Assembly: GCA_030640865.1 (NCBI GenBank)
Contig: DAOWIP010000144.1
Coordinates: forward strand, 1-5,350
Direction of reading: 5' to 3'
Length of the DNA stretch: 5,350 bases
DNA from: Sedimentisphaerales bacterium
GTDB lineage: Bacteria > Planctomycetota > Phycisphaerae > Sedimentisphaerales > SM23-30
Shown one piece after another: positions 1 to 5,350 of the stretch. Each line of letters starts with the position of its first letter. Within the stretch, counting starts at the first letter, position 1. The notes under the pieces were generated by a model. That model did no database searches. It saw only the letters and a list, made by a program, of their open reading frames with translations, and was not told the origin of the DNA. Both the position numbers and the translations under genes were made by a program.

Positions 1-2
1 AT

Positions 3-650
3 TACCCGCTTTTCAAGTCACTTGGATTAAAACTCAGAAACAGAATAATCTGGCATTTTAACCACGGCTTACATGCTTCGAAAAGATTTTCCGGGAGATA
101 CGAAGTATTACTCTGGTTCACAAAATCGGATACATATACCTTTAATCTTGATTCTGTACGGGTTCCCTCCAAATATCCGGGTAAAACACATTTCAAAGGC
201 CCCAAAAAGGGGCTCCCTTCGGGCAATCCATTAGGCAAGAATCCTTCTGATATATGGGAGATTGTCGCACAGGATTGGGAGCGTCAAATGTGGGACATTC
301 CCAATGTCAAGGCCAATCATCCCGAAAAAACAACCCATCCATGTCAATTTCCTATTGAATTGGTTCAACGATGCGTGTTGGCATTGACAGAAAAGGATGA
401 CTGGGTATTGGACCCCTTTGCGGGTGTAGGCTCATCTTTGATTGCCGCTATAATGCATGATCGAAAGGCTATGGGATGCGAAAAAGACACCCAATATTCC
501 CGGATTGCAAAGAAAAGGATTCAAGATTACTATTCCGGAACATTGCGGGTTCGCCCCCTGGGCAAACCTGTTCATAAACCTTCCGGAAAAGAAAAAGTGT
601 GTCAGATTCCGCACGAATGGAAAAAAGAAAATGGTGAGGAGCTTTTTTAA
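3..650 (+). CDS. Type II beta-class amino DNA methyltransferase, C-terminal part (5' end outside window)
   Basis: Transfers methyl from S-adenosylmethionine to an exocyclic amino group in the recognition site, protecting host DNA from the endonuclease encoded next. The frame is open from the left edge, so the visible part is 215 residues with no start; the ATG at 288 (residue 96) is internal. Seen in order: RNRIIWHFNHG (residues 12-22), a likely target-recognition stretch with KRFSGRYE and NPLGKNPSDIW (75-85), motif X-like HPEKTTHPCQFP (106-117), and SAM-binding motif I LDPFAGVGSS (136-145) followed by GCEKD. Motif X before motif I near the C terminus is the beta-class order (PF01555 family). 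Motif IV (DPPY for N6-adenine, SPPY for N4-cytosine) lies upstream, so the methylated base cannot be told. The tail RPLGKPVHKPSGKEKV is, as I recall, common in this family. The TAA stop shares its last A with the ATG of the endonuclease, so the two are translationally linked. Confidence 0.93.
   Translation, partial: YPLFKSLGLKLRNRIIWHFNHGLHASKRFSGRYEVLLWFTKSDTYTFNLDSVRVPSKYPGKTHFKGPKKGLPSGNPLGKNPSDIWEIVAQDWERQMWDIPNVKANHPEKTTHPCQFPIELVQRCVLALTEKDDWVLDPFAGVGSSLIAAIMHDRKAMGCEKDTQYSRIAKKRIQDYYSGTLRVRPLGKPVHKPSGKEKVCQIPHEWKKENGEELF
636..641 (+). promoter_or_regulatory. Ribosome binding site of the endonuclease gene
   Basis: GAGGAG lies 8 bases before the ATG at 650 and inside the last codons of the methyltransferase. 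Its quality and spacing support the ATG at 650 as the real start despite the one-base overlap with the upstream stop. Confidence 0.75.
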
Positions 651-1243
651 TGATTATTTGTGGGCGTTATTCCTTCAATAATGGGCTGGAGTATATACAG
701 GAAAAATACGGACTTCTTCTGACAGAAATCGAAAACATTATTACCAATGTCAACGCTTCAGTATGCAAAACAAAAGAGAGCAAAGAAATCACAATGCCGG
801 GCAGGATGTTGTATAGTCCGAAAGATTTAAATACCGGCTTCACGGAATTGTTCTCAAAGAGAGGATGGCACAAGCAAAAAATCAAGTGCGAATACCCAAA
901 GGAATTCTACGAGAAAAACTATGTACCAAAACCACTGAAAGAAGGAGCTTTCAGGGAGATGGATTTTCTCAAAGAAAGCCTTGGCATCGAAGTACAGTTC
1001 GGCAAATACGCGTTTATGGTGTACAATGTTTGTGCGAAAATGACGATATTTCGTAATTTCGGATATATCGACGCAGGCGTTGAGATCGTACCGATAAAAG
1101 AATTTGCCGACGAAATGTCCACCGGAGTTTCGTATTTCGAACAGATTGTGTGGGATTTGGAAAAACGAGGAGTTTCAGATATTGATGTACCTGTTTTAAT
1201 TTTTGGAATAGGAAATGAGCATACAGCAAAAACCGGAGGTTGA
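650..1243 (+). CDS. Type II restriction endonuclease, BglII/BstYI family
   Basis: Predicted to cut double-stranded DNA at a GATC-centred palindrome, R^GATCY being the best guess from its resemblance to BstYI. The protein has 197 residues, close to BstYI (about 203) and BglII (223). The active site is visible as Asp105 in MDFLKE, then Glu114 and Gln116 in GIEVQFGKY. The +9/+11 spacing equals Asp84/Glu93/Gln95 of BglII and Asp119/Glu128/Gln130 of BstYI, where Gln replaces the Lys usual in PD-(D/E)XK enzymes. Asn90 stands 15 before the Asp, as Asn69 does in BglII. From memory, NGLEYIQ, CKTKESKE, LYSP and the stretch around GVEIVPIKEF resemble BstYI along the whole length. The N terminus lines up with BstYI's, which supports the start at 650. 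Base composition is AT-rich (about 40% GC in the stretch I counted) against the gat genes, as often seen in mobile restriction genes. No controller protein is visible. Family is near certain; the exact site is inferred. Confidence 0.93.
   Translation: MIICGRYSFNNGLEYIQEKYGLLLTEIENIITNVNASVCKTKESKEITMPGRMLYSPKDLNTGFTELFSKRGWHKQKIKCEYPKEFYEKNYVPKPLKEGAFREMDFLKESLGIEVQFGKYAFMVYNVCAKMTIFRNFGYIDAGVEIVPIKEFADEMSTGVSYFEQIVWDLEKRGVSDIDVPVLIFGIGNEHTAKTGG
1235..1240 (+). promoter_or_regulatory. Ribosome binding site of the lipoprotein hydrolase gene
   Basis: GGAGGT, a near-perfect Shine-Dalgarno sequence, overlaps the last codons of the endonuclease and sits 9 bases before the ATG at 1250. It fixes the hydrolase start and indicates translation from a shared transcript. 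Confidence 0.8.
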
Positions 1244-1249
1244 GTTACT

Positions 1250-1990
1250 ATGAGAATTAAATTGTTAGTGTGTCAGATTTTGTTGGCTTTGATACTTGCC
1301 GGTTGTGGCGGCGTGGCAGAAAAAACGACAACACGGCCGATGAGTGCCGGGCAGTATGACCAGAAGCTGGAAAAGCAGATTACAGTCAAACTGGATTATC
1401 TGCTGTTTCTGCCGGAAGGTTACGGACAGAAAGAAAAGAAATGGCCGTTGATCCTGTTTCTGCACGGGGCGGGCGAACGTGGCGATAACCTGGCGAGGGT
1501 TAAAGAGTATGGGCCGATTAGTTTTGCGGAAAAGCAAAAAGATTTCCCTTTCATAGTAATTGCTCCGCTATGTCCCAAAAGACAAACCTGGTTGAGCAAA
1601 ACGCGAGACTTAAAGGCCTTATTGGACGAGATTAAAGCAAAATATACCGTCGATAAACAGCGTATCTACCTTACCGGTCTGAGTATGGGCGGGTTCGGCA
1701 CCTGGGAGTTGGCCTGCGACTATCCCGAGGAATTCGCCGCCATCGTACCTGTTTACGGAGGCGGTCAGGCCTGGCGGGCACGAATGCTTAAGCATGTTCC
1801 CGTATGGGCCTTTCATGGAGATAAAGACAAGCTTGTTTCTATTGAACGATCGAGAGAAATGGTCAATGCGGTCAACGCGAGGGGCGGCAATGCCAAATTA
1901 ACCATTGATCACAATGCCAAACATATCGGCTGTACGAAAACACATAACAATAAAGAAATTTATGAGTGGTTTCTGTCGCATAAAAAGTAG
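1250..1990 (+). CDS. Lipoprotein alpha/beta-hydrolase (predicted esterase/peptidase, CE1/PHB-depolymerase-like)
   Basis: A secreted, lipid-anchored serine hydrolase of 246 residues; the substrate is unknown, an ester on a polysaccharide or small molecule being likely for the family (predicted peptidase COG4099 / esterase type). The N terminus is a lipoprotein signal: basic MRIK, a hydrophobic core, then lipobox LAGC with Cys19 as the lipidated residue. The mature part carries FLHGAGERGDN (70-80, oxyanion region), the nucleophile elbow GLSMGG with Ser145, Asp193 in HGDKDKLV, and His225 in AKHIGC. The ending EIYEWFLSHK fits the tail usual in these enzymes (ELYEWLLSQ type), and aligning on it places His225 as the catalytic histidine. 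In many relatives that His is followed after two residues by Trp; here a Cys stands there. The gene begins six bases after the endonuclease stop, so it probably shares its transcript, yet nothing in the protein suggests a role in restriction. It may belong to the flanking chromosome rather than to the restriction cassette. Confidence 0.9.
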   Translation: MRIKLLVCQILLALILAGCGGVAEKTTTRPMSAGQYDQKLEKQITVKLDYLLFLPEGYGQKEKKWPLILFLHGAGERGDNLARVKEYGPISFAEKQKDFPFIVIAPLCPKRQTWLSKTRDLKALLDEIKAKYTVDKQRIYLTGLSMGGFGTWELACDYPEEFAAIVPVYGGGQAWRARMLKHVPVWAFHGDKDKLVSIERSREMVNAVNARGGNAKLTIDHNAKHIGCTKTHNNKEIYEWFLSHKK

Positions 1991-2053
1991 AAGAGGAAAT
2001 GAGTGTATGGGTATATGAGGAAACAGGTAATTGGTAACTGGACAGGTTAAGAA
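1991..2053 (+). other. Short gap before gatA, no terminator seen
   Basis: Sixty-three bases separate the hydrolase stop from gatA. I see no stem followed by a T-run and no clear promoter, so read-through into gatA is plausible. Two tiny reading frames (1999-2037, 12 residues, preceded by AGAGG; and 2015-2050, 11 residues) start here, but nothing beyond the start signals supports them. The sequence just before gatA (ACAGG at 2042-2046) is only a weak ribosome binding site. Confidence 0.5.
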
Positions 2054-3526
2054 ATGTCGATGGAAAATATAACAGCCCGAGAGTTGCGGGATAAGATTGC
2101 CAAAGGTGAGCTTAAAAGCGTGGAGGTGGTCCGCGATGTGTTTGCCCGGATCGAACAGCGTGAGCCGATAATCGGGGCGTATATCAGCAACTGCTATCAG
2201 CGGGCGCTAGAAAAAGCGGATGAGGTGGATCGGCGGGTGACGGCAGGTGAGAGTGTCGGCCCGCTGGCGGGAGTGCCGATCGCGATCAAAGATAATATGT
2301 GTACGCGGTTTGGGGCAACGACATGCGCATCAAAAATATTAGAAGACTTCGAGGCGCCTTATAACGCGTGCGTGGTCGAAAAGCTGGAGGCGGCCGAGGC
2401 GATAATCGTCGGCAAGTGCAACCTGGACGAGTTCGCTATGGGCTCAAGCTGCGAGAACTCCGGCCTGAAAAAAACAGTCAACCCATGGGATTACGAAAGG
2501 GTACCCGGCGGCAGCAGCGGCGGCTCGGCGGCGGCGGTGGCGGCTGATATGTGCTACGCGGCACTCGGCAGCGATACGGGTGGATCGATCCGTATGCCGG
2601 CGAGCTTCTGCGGAGTTGTAGGACTAAAACCAACGTATGGGCGGGTGAGCCGATACGGTTTGGTGGCTTATGGCAGTAGTCTGGATCAGATCGGGCCGTT
2701 TGGAACCAATGTAGGCGACGCGGCGATGATGATGAATGTCATAGCCGGACACGATGAACGAGACAGTACCAGCGTAACTGAACAGGCAGCACCGATACCT
2801 GATTACCTTGCGGAACTGGAAAAAACCATTGAGGGATTGAAGATCGGGGTGGCAAAGGAATTTTTCGCGGCCGAAGGGCTTGATAAAGAAGTCGAAAAGA
2901 CAGTACGGGACGCACTAACTGTATATGAAAAGATGGGCGCAACCCTTGTCGAGGTGAGCTTGCCGCATATAAAATACGCGATCTCGACATACTACATCGT
3001 GGCGACGGCAGAGGCGTCGAGCAATCTGGCACGATATGACGGCGTGCATTACGGGCACCGAACGAAAAACCCACGGGATTATATAGACGTTTATAATTCC
3101 TCGCGGGCGGAAGGATTCGGCGATGAAGTAAAACTGCGGATTATGCTGGGTACTTATGCGCTGAGCGCGGGATATTATGATGCCTATTACCTCAAGGCTC
3201 TGAAGGTGCGGAATTTGATACGAGGGGATTTCACGCAGGCGTTCGAGCAGGTCGATTGCCTGATGTGCCCGACAGTGCCGGAGGCGGCATTCAAGATCGG
3301 CGAAAAGATTGACGATCCGCTGAAGATGTATCTTTCGGACATTTACACCATCGCGGTCAACTTGGCCGGGATTCCCGGCATAAGTATCCCCTGTGGCTTC
3401 AATAGTGAGAACCTGCCCATCGGCCTGCAGATTATAACGCCGGCGTTCACAGAGGACAAATTATTACGAATCGCCCGGATGTTTGAATCAGAGACGGATT
3501 ATCATAAACATAGGCCGAATTTTTGA
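2054..3526 (+). CDS. gatA: Aspartyl/glutamyl-tRNA amidotransferase subunit A
   Basis: Glutaminase (amidase) subunit of GatCAB. It releases ammonia from glutamine, which passes to GatB to turn Glu-tRNA(Gln) into Gln-tRNA(Gln), and/or Asp-tRNA(Asn) into Asn-tRNA(Asn), in the cytoplasm. At 490 residues it has the usual full length. The amidase signature is intact: Lys79 in AIKDN, cis-Ser154 in GGSSGGS and nucleophile Ser178 in DTGGSIR, giving the Ser-cisSer-Lys triad with the same numbering as Staphylococcus aureus GatA. CGVVGLKPTYGRVSRYGL and the late CPTVPEAAFKIG and AGIPGISIPCG blocks are also typical. The start could be ATG 2054 or ATG 2060 (MSMEN); both have only a weak ribosome binding site, and I keep the first because the catalytic numbering then matches S. 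aureus. gatC, often just upstream, is absent; the lipoprotein hydrolase stands there instead. gatB follows after 413 bases. GC content is high in places (44 of 60 at 2521-2580), unlike the restriction genes. Confidence 0.98.
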   Translation: MSMENITARELRDKIAKGELKSVEVVRDVFARIEQREPIIGAYISNCYQRALEKADEVDRRVTAGESVGPLAGVPIAIKDNMCTRFGATTCASKILEDFEAPYNACVVEKLEAAEAIIVGKCNLDEFAMGSSCENSGLKKTVNPWDYERVPGGSSGGSAAAVAADMCYAALGSDTGGSIRMPASFCGVVGLKPTYGRVSRYGLVAYGSSLDQIGPFGTNVGDAAMMMNVIAGHDERDSTSVTEQAAPIPDYLAELEKTIEGLKIGVAKEFFAAEGLDKEVEKTVRDALTVYEKMGATLVEVSLPHIKYAISTYYIVATAEASSNLARYDGVHYGHRTKNPRDYIDVYNSSRAEGFGDEVKLRIMLGTYALSAGYYDAYYLKALKVRNLIRGDFTQAFEQVDCLMCPTVPEAAFKIGEKIDDPLKMYLSDIYTIAVNLAGIPGISIPCGFNSENLPIGLQIITPAFTEDKLLRIARMFESETDYHKHRPNF

Positions 3527-3527
3527 A

Positions 3528-3542
3528 GTCGCAAATTGCGAC
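3528..3542. repeat. Short inverted repeat just after gatA, possible weak terminator
   Basis: GTCGCAAATTGCGAC begins one base after the gatA TGA and is a perfect 7-base inverted repeat around a central A, able to form a small stem of five GC-rich pairs or more. A run of six T (3553-3558) follows only ten bases after the stem instead of directly, so it is at best an imperfect intrinsic terminator. It could also be a protein binding site. Confidence 0.45.
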
Positions 3543-3660
3543 CACAAGATTATTTTTTAAGATTATGGCTCTACTCGGTAAAAATTGGCGGAAAATCGTT
3601 CAAGAGCAGCCACTTGCGAGGCTGGCGCTTATCGCATTGCAGCAAACGGCATAATCATAA

Positions 3661-3828
3661 AGGGTTTGCACCAACTATAGTGGCAGATCAATTCAAACAA
3701 TATTAAAACTTGCTGCTGAAGTTGCAGGTTTAAGATACGGTTCAGAGCTAATAGTTTATTGCGATTGAGAAGAATATATGAAAGTTATGTACCAATCTGG
3801 GCTTAGAGAAACTTTATTTTATATAATA
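3661..3828 (+). pseudogene. Possible decayed remnant resembling the C-terminal part of an HPr (phosphocarrier) domain
   Basis: The open run 3661-3765 reads, in pieces, RVCTNYSGRSIQTIL, KLAAEVAGLRY and GSELIVYCD before TGA. Its pattern (G-x-SI-xx-IL-x-LAA, a glycine, then ELIV and CD) recalls the second half of HPr, where KSI begins helix B and GxEx(I/L) begins the last strand. After the TGA at 3766-3768 the same frame continues EEYMKVM until TAA at 3829; CDGEE would be HPr-like, and GGA to TGA is a single change. Upstream in frame, LARLALIALQQTA recalls the HARPAALxxQTA active-site helix but lacks the phosphorylated His, and two stops (3652-3654, 3658-3660) intervene. The spacing is not quite that of HPr (about five extra residues before the GSE). 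This is pattern recognition only and may be chance. Confidence 0.22.
3822..3827 (+). promoter_or_regulatory. Possible -10 box for gatB
   Basis: A perfect TATAAT lies in the most AT-rich part of the gap, 112 bases before the gatB ATG. The six bases at 17-base spacing upstream (GGGCTT) are a poor -35 match. Such a hexamer can arise by chance in AT-rich DNA, so support is weak; the long gap does make an independent gatB promoter reasonable. Confidence 0.28.
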
Positions 3829-3845
3829 TAAAAAAATAAATGCCG

Positions 3846-3882
3846 GTAAGTCTATATAACCCCTTGCGACACATAGACTTAC
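3846..3882. repeat. Perfect 10-base inverted repeat with 17-base loop, upstream of gatB
   Basis: GTAAGTCTAT (3846-3855) pairs perfectly with ATAGACTTAC (3873-3882). The loop ATAACCCCTTGCGACAC contains TTGCGAC, which is complementary to GTCGCAA at 3528-3534 beside the gatA stop. It is followed by TTATTT, so it could be a weak intrinsic terminator, or a leader-RNA hairpin if transcription starts near the TATAAT at 3822. It lies 57 bases before gatB and does not cover the gatB ribosome binding site. Confidence 0.6.
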
Positions 3883-3939
3883 TTATTTAACAGGATTTCA
3901 TTACAGGTATTTTTCGTTAAAACAACAAGTGAGTGTATT

Positions 3940-5350
3940 ATGGAAGTGCAGTTAGTAGTTGGTTTGGAGATACATGTGCAGTTAGCGACGCGGACGAAGA
4001 TGTTCTGCGGGTGCAGGCTGGGCTATGGCGATCCGCCAAACAGTAACGTCTGTCCGGTGTGTATCGGGATGCCGGGGGTACTGCCGGTGATGAATAAAAA
4101 GGCTTATGAATACTCGGTGCGGACGGCGCTGGCGCTGAACTGCCAAATTGCCCGCTTTACCAAGTGGGACCGCAAAAGCTACTACTATCCCGATCTGCCC
4201 AAAAACTACCAGATAAGCCAGTATGATCTGCCGATGAGTTATGACGGCTATATGGAGATTCCGCTGGAGGACGGCTCGACTAAAAAAATACGGATTATAC
4301 GAGCGCATCTCGAAGAAGACGCCGGCAAGAATCTGCACGAAGGACTGCCGCATTCGCGGGTCGATCTGAACCGCGCCGGGACGCCACTACTGGAGATCGT
4401 AACCGAACCGGATATGAACTCACCGGAAGAGTGCCGCGCTCTGGCAATGGAGTTGCAGAAATTAGTGCGGTTCCTCGGCGTATCGGAAGCCAATATGCAG
4501 AAAGGACACATGCGGTTCGAGCCGAATATTAATCTGCATATAAAAGACGACGATGGACGGGAATATAAAACGCCTATCTGCGAAGTAAAAAACCTCAACA
4601 GCTTCCGGGCTTTGGAACGGTCCGTGGCTTATGAACGGTGGCGGCAGTTGGAAAAATGGAAAGAGGATCACAACTACACACTGGAAAAAACAGGCAAGCA
4701 GAATCGCGGCTGGGACGACAACAAAAACGAAACCGTCTTTCAGCGGGAAAAGGAGGAGGCCCACGATTATCGGTATTTTCCGGAGCCGGACCTGGTGCCG
4801 GTCGAAATTGACGATGCGTGGCTCGACAGAATAAAGGCCGAGCTGCCGGAGTTGCCGCAGGCCATAAAGCGGCGGTTCGTACAGGAATATAAACTCAGTG
4901 AGTATGACGCGGGGGTATTGACAACCGACCGGGCCACGGCGGAGTATTTCGACAGGGCGGTTAAGTCAGGCGGCCCAGCCCGGCGGGTGGCCAACCTGGT
5001 AACACAATATGGACTGAAAACAGCGAACGAACGCGACTGTACTATGAACGAGCTCGGTGTTACAATCGAGCAGACGGCGAAACTGGCCAAGCTCCTCGAA
5101 GAAGGAACAGTTAACGCATCGACGGCGGCGACAATCTTCGCTACAATGATGACCGACGACCGTGAACCAAGGGTTATCGCTCAGGAAAATAACCTGATTC
5201 AGCAGTCAGACACTGGGGCGCTGGAGGGACTGGTGGCCGAAGTAATCGCGGCAAACCCAAAAGCGGTAGAGGATTTCACGTCCGGCGGCAAAAAAAGCGG
5301 CAAGGCACGCGGCTTCCTGCTGGGCAAAGTTATGCAAAAAAGCAAAGGAC
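3940..5350 (+). CDS. gatB: Aspartyl/glutamyl-tRNA amidotransferase subunit B (3' end outside window)
   Basis: tRNA-binding and kinase/transamidase subunit of GatCAB: it activates the side-chain carboxylate of the mischarged tRNA with ATP and adds ammonia delivered from GatA. The 470 residues visible run from MEVQLVVGLEIHVQL to LLGKVMQKSKG, next to the usual C terminus, so probably only a short tail is missing. His12 in GLEIHVQL and the acidic EEDAGK cluster (125-130) fit the metal and catalytic site; Cys23, Cys25, Cys38 and Cys41 (FCGC and CPVC) form the zinc knuckle. VDLNRAGTPLLEIVTEPD (141-158), EVKNLNSFRALE and AHDYRYFPEPDLVP are hallmark blocks, followed by the helical and YqeY-like tail. 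The sequence around 187-198 (QKGHMRFEPNIN) and 252-273 looks like the planctomycete variant. The start ATG has only a weak ribosome binding site (AAGTGAG). No long frame from the edge was offered for this strand, but the frame is open throughout. Confidence 0.97.
   Translation, partial: MEVQLVVGLEIHVQLATRTKMFCGCRLGYGDPPNSNVCPVCIGMPGVLPVMNKKAYEYSVRTALALNCQIARFTKWDRKSYYYPDLPKNYQISQYDLPMSYDGYMEIPLEDGSTKKIRIIRAHLEEDAGKNLHEGLPHSRVDLNRAGTPLLEIVTEPDMNSPEECRALAMELQKLVRFLGVSEANMQKGHMRFEPNINLHIKDDDGREYKTPICEVKNLNSFRALERSVAYERWRQLEKWKEDHNYTLEKTGKQNRGWDDNKNETVFQREKEEAHDYRYFPEPDLVPVEIDDAWLDRIKAELPELPQAIKRRFVQEYKLSEYDAGVLTTDRATAEYFDRAVKSGGPARRVANLVTQYGLKTANERDCTMNELGVTIEQTAKLAKLLEEGTVNASTAATIFATMMTDDREPRVIAQENNLIQQSDTGALEGLVAEVIAANPKAVEDFTSGGKKSGKARGFLLGKVMQKSKG

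Larger units (their letters stand above)
3527..3939. other. AT-rich 413-base gap between gatA and gatB
   Basis: No intact gene is evident. The stretch holds a compact inverted repeat right after the gatA stop (3528-3542), a possible decayed HPr-like coding remnant (3661-3828), a consensus -10 hexamer (3822-3827) and a ten-base inverted repeat (3846-3882). It is far more AT-rich than the gat genes (12 GC of 60 at 3781-3840). TTGCGA occurs four times on the + strand here (3536, 3614, 3759, 3864), and I did not see it elsewhere in the window. No tRNA or CRISPR structure was found. Confidence 0.7.

Noticed and set aside
2..238. Minus-strand open frame of 78 codons at the left edge
   Set aside because: It is the complement of the methyltransferase, whose + strand translation carries clear family motifs there.
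457..681. Plus-strand 74-codon frame across the methyltransferase-endonuclease junction
   Set aside because: It overlaps two well-supported genes in another frame and shows no recognisable motif.
1999..2050. Two tiny frames before gatA, one containing two Trp codons, as possible leader peptides
   Set aside because: Only 11-12 codons, no attenuator-like hairpin follows, and gatA is not an amino-acid biosynthesis gene.
2739..3074. Minus-strand 111-codon frame inside gatA
   Set aside because: Opposite a highly conserved gene; the peptide is rich in Arg, Ser and Pro, as expected of an antisense shadow.
3528..3558. Standard intrinsic terminator after gatA
   Set aside because: The stem is short and the T-run begins ten bases after it, so it is listed only as an inverted repeat with possible weak terminator function.
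3541..3840. tRNA or riboswitch in the gatA-gatB gap
   Set aside because: No cloverleaf arms, TTCGA-type T-loop or known riboswitch core could be recognised by eye.
3982..5090. Chain of minus-strand frames of 100-123 codons opposite gatB
   Set aside because: They overlap one another and an intact gatB frame, and their translations show no domain signatures.
1..5350. CRISPR array, insertion sequence or attachment site
   Set aside because: No regularly spaced direct repeats, transposase or integrase coding sequence, or long terminal repeats are visible.

Overview
The window reads like a bacterial chromosome segment, most probably from the Planctomycetes (PVC) group. This rests on my memory of family variants: the GatB middle region (KGHMRFEPNIN in place of the commoner EEGSLRCDANVS type, then GKQNRGWDD and VFQREKEEAHDYRYF) looks like the planctomycete form. 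The AT-rich restriction-modification pair beside GC-richer housekeeping genes and a secreted lipoprotein hydrolase fit such a genome but do not prove it. All genes lie on the + strand.

Layout. (1) 3-650: the C-terminal 215 residues of a beta-class amino DNA methyltransferase, cut by the left edge. (2) 650-1243: a complete 197-residue restriction endonuclease of the BglII/BstYI family, overlapping the methyltransferase stop by one base. Together they form a type II restriction-modification system, predicted to act at a GATC-centred site such as R^GATCY. (3) 1250-1990: a lipoprotein alpha/beta-hydrolase (predicted esterase/peptidase), six bases after the endonuclease and with its own strong ribosome binding site. 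(4) 2054-3526: gatA, the amidase subunit of the Asp/Glu-tRNA amidotransferase. (5) 3527-3939: a 413-base AT-rich gap with two inverted repeats, a possible -10 box and a possible decayed HPr-like coding remnant. (6) 3940-5350: gatB, cut by the right edge near its end.

How the genes work together. GatA and GatB are two parts of GatCAB, which makes Gln-tRNA(Gln) and/or Asn-tRNA(Asn) by transamidation. gatC is not in this window. The methyltransferase and endonuclease protect and restrict the same site. The lipoprotein hydrolase has no clear link to either pair, though its spacing suggests it is transcribed with the restriction genes.

No new kind of system is evident. The most useful observations are the close BstYI resemblance, including a change at a position that governs outer-base choice, and the absence of RGATCY among the 24 GATC sites I counted by eye.
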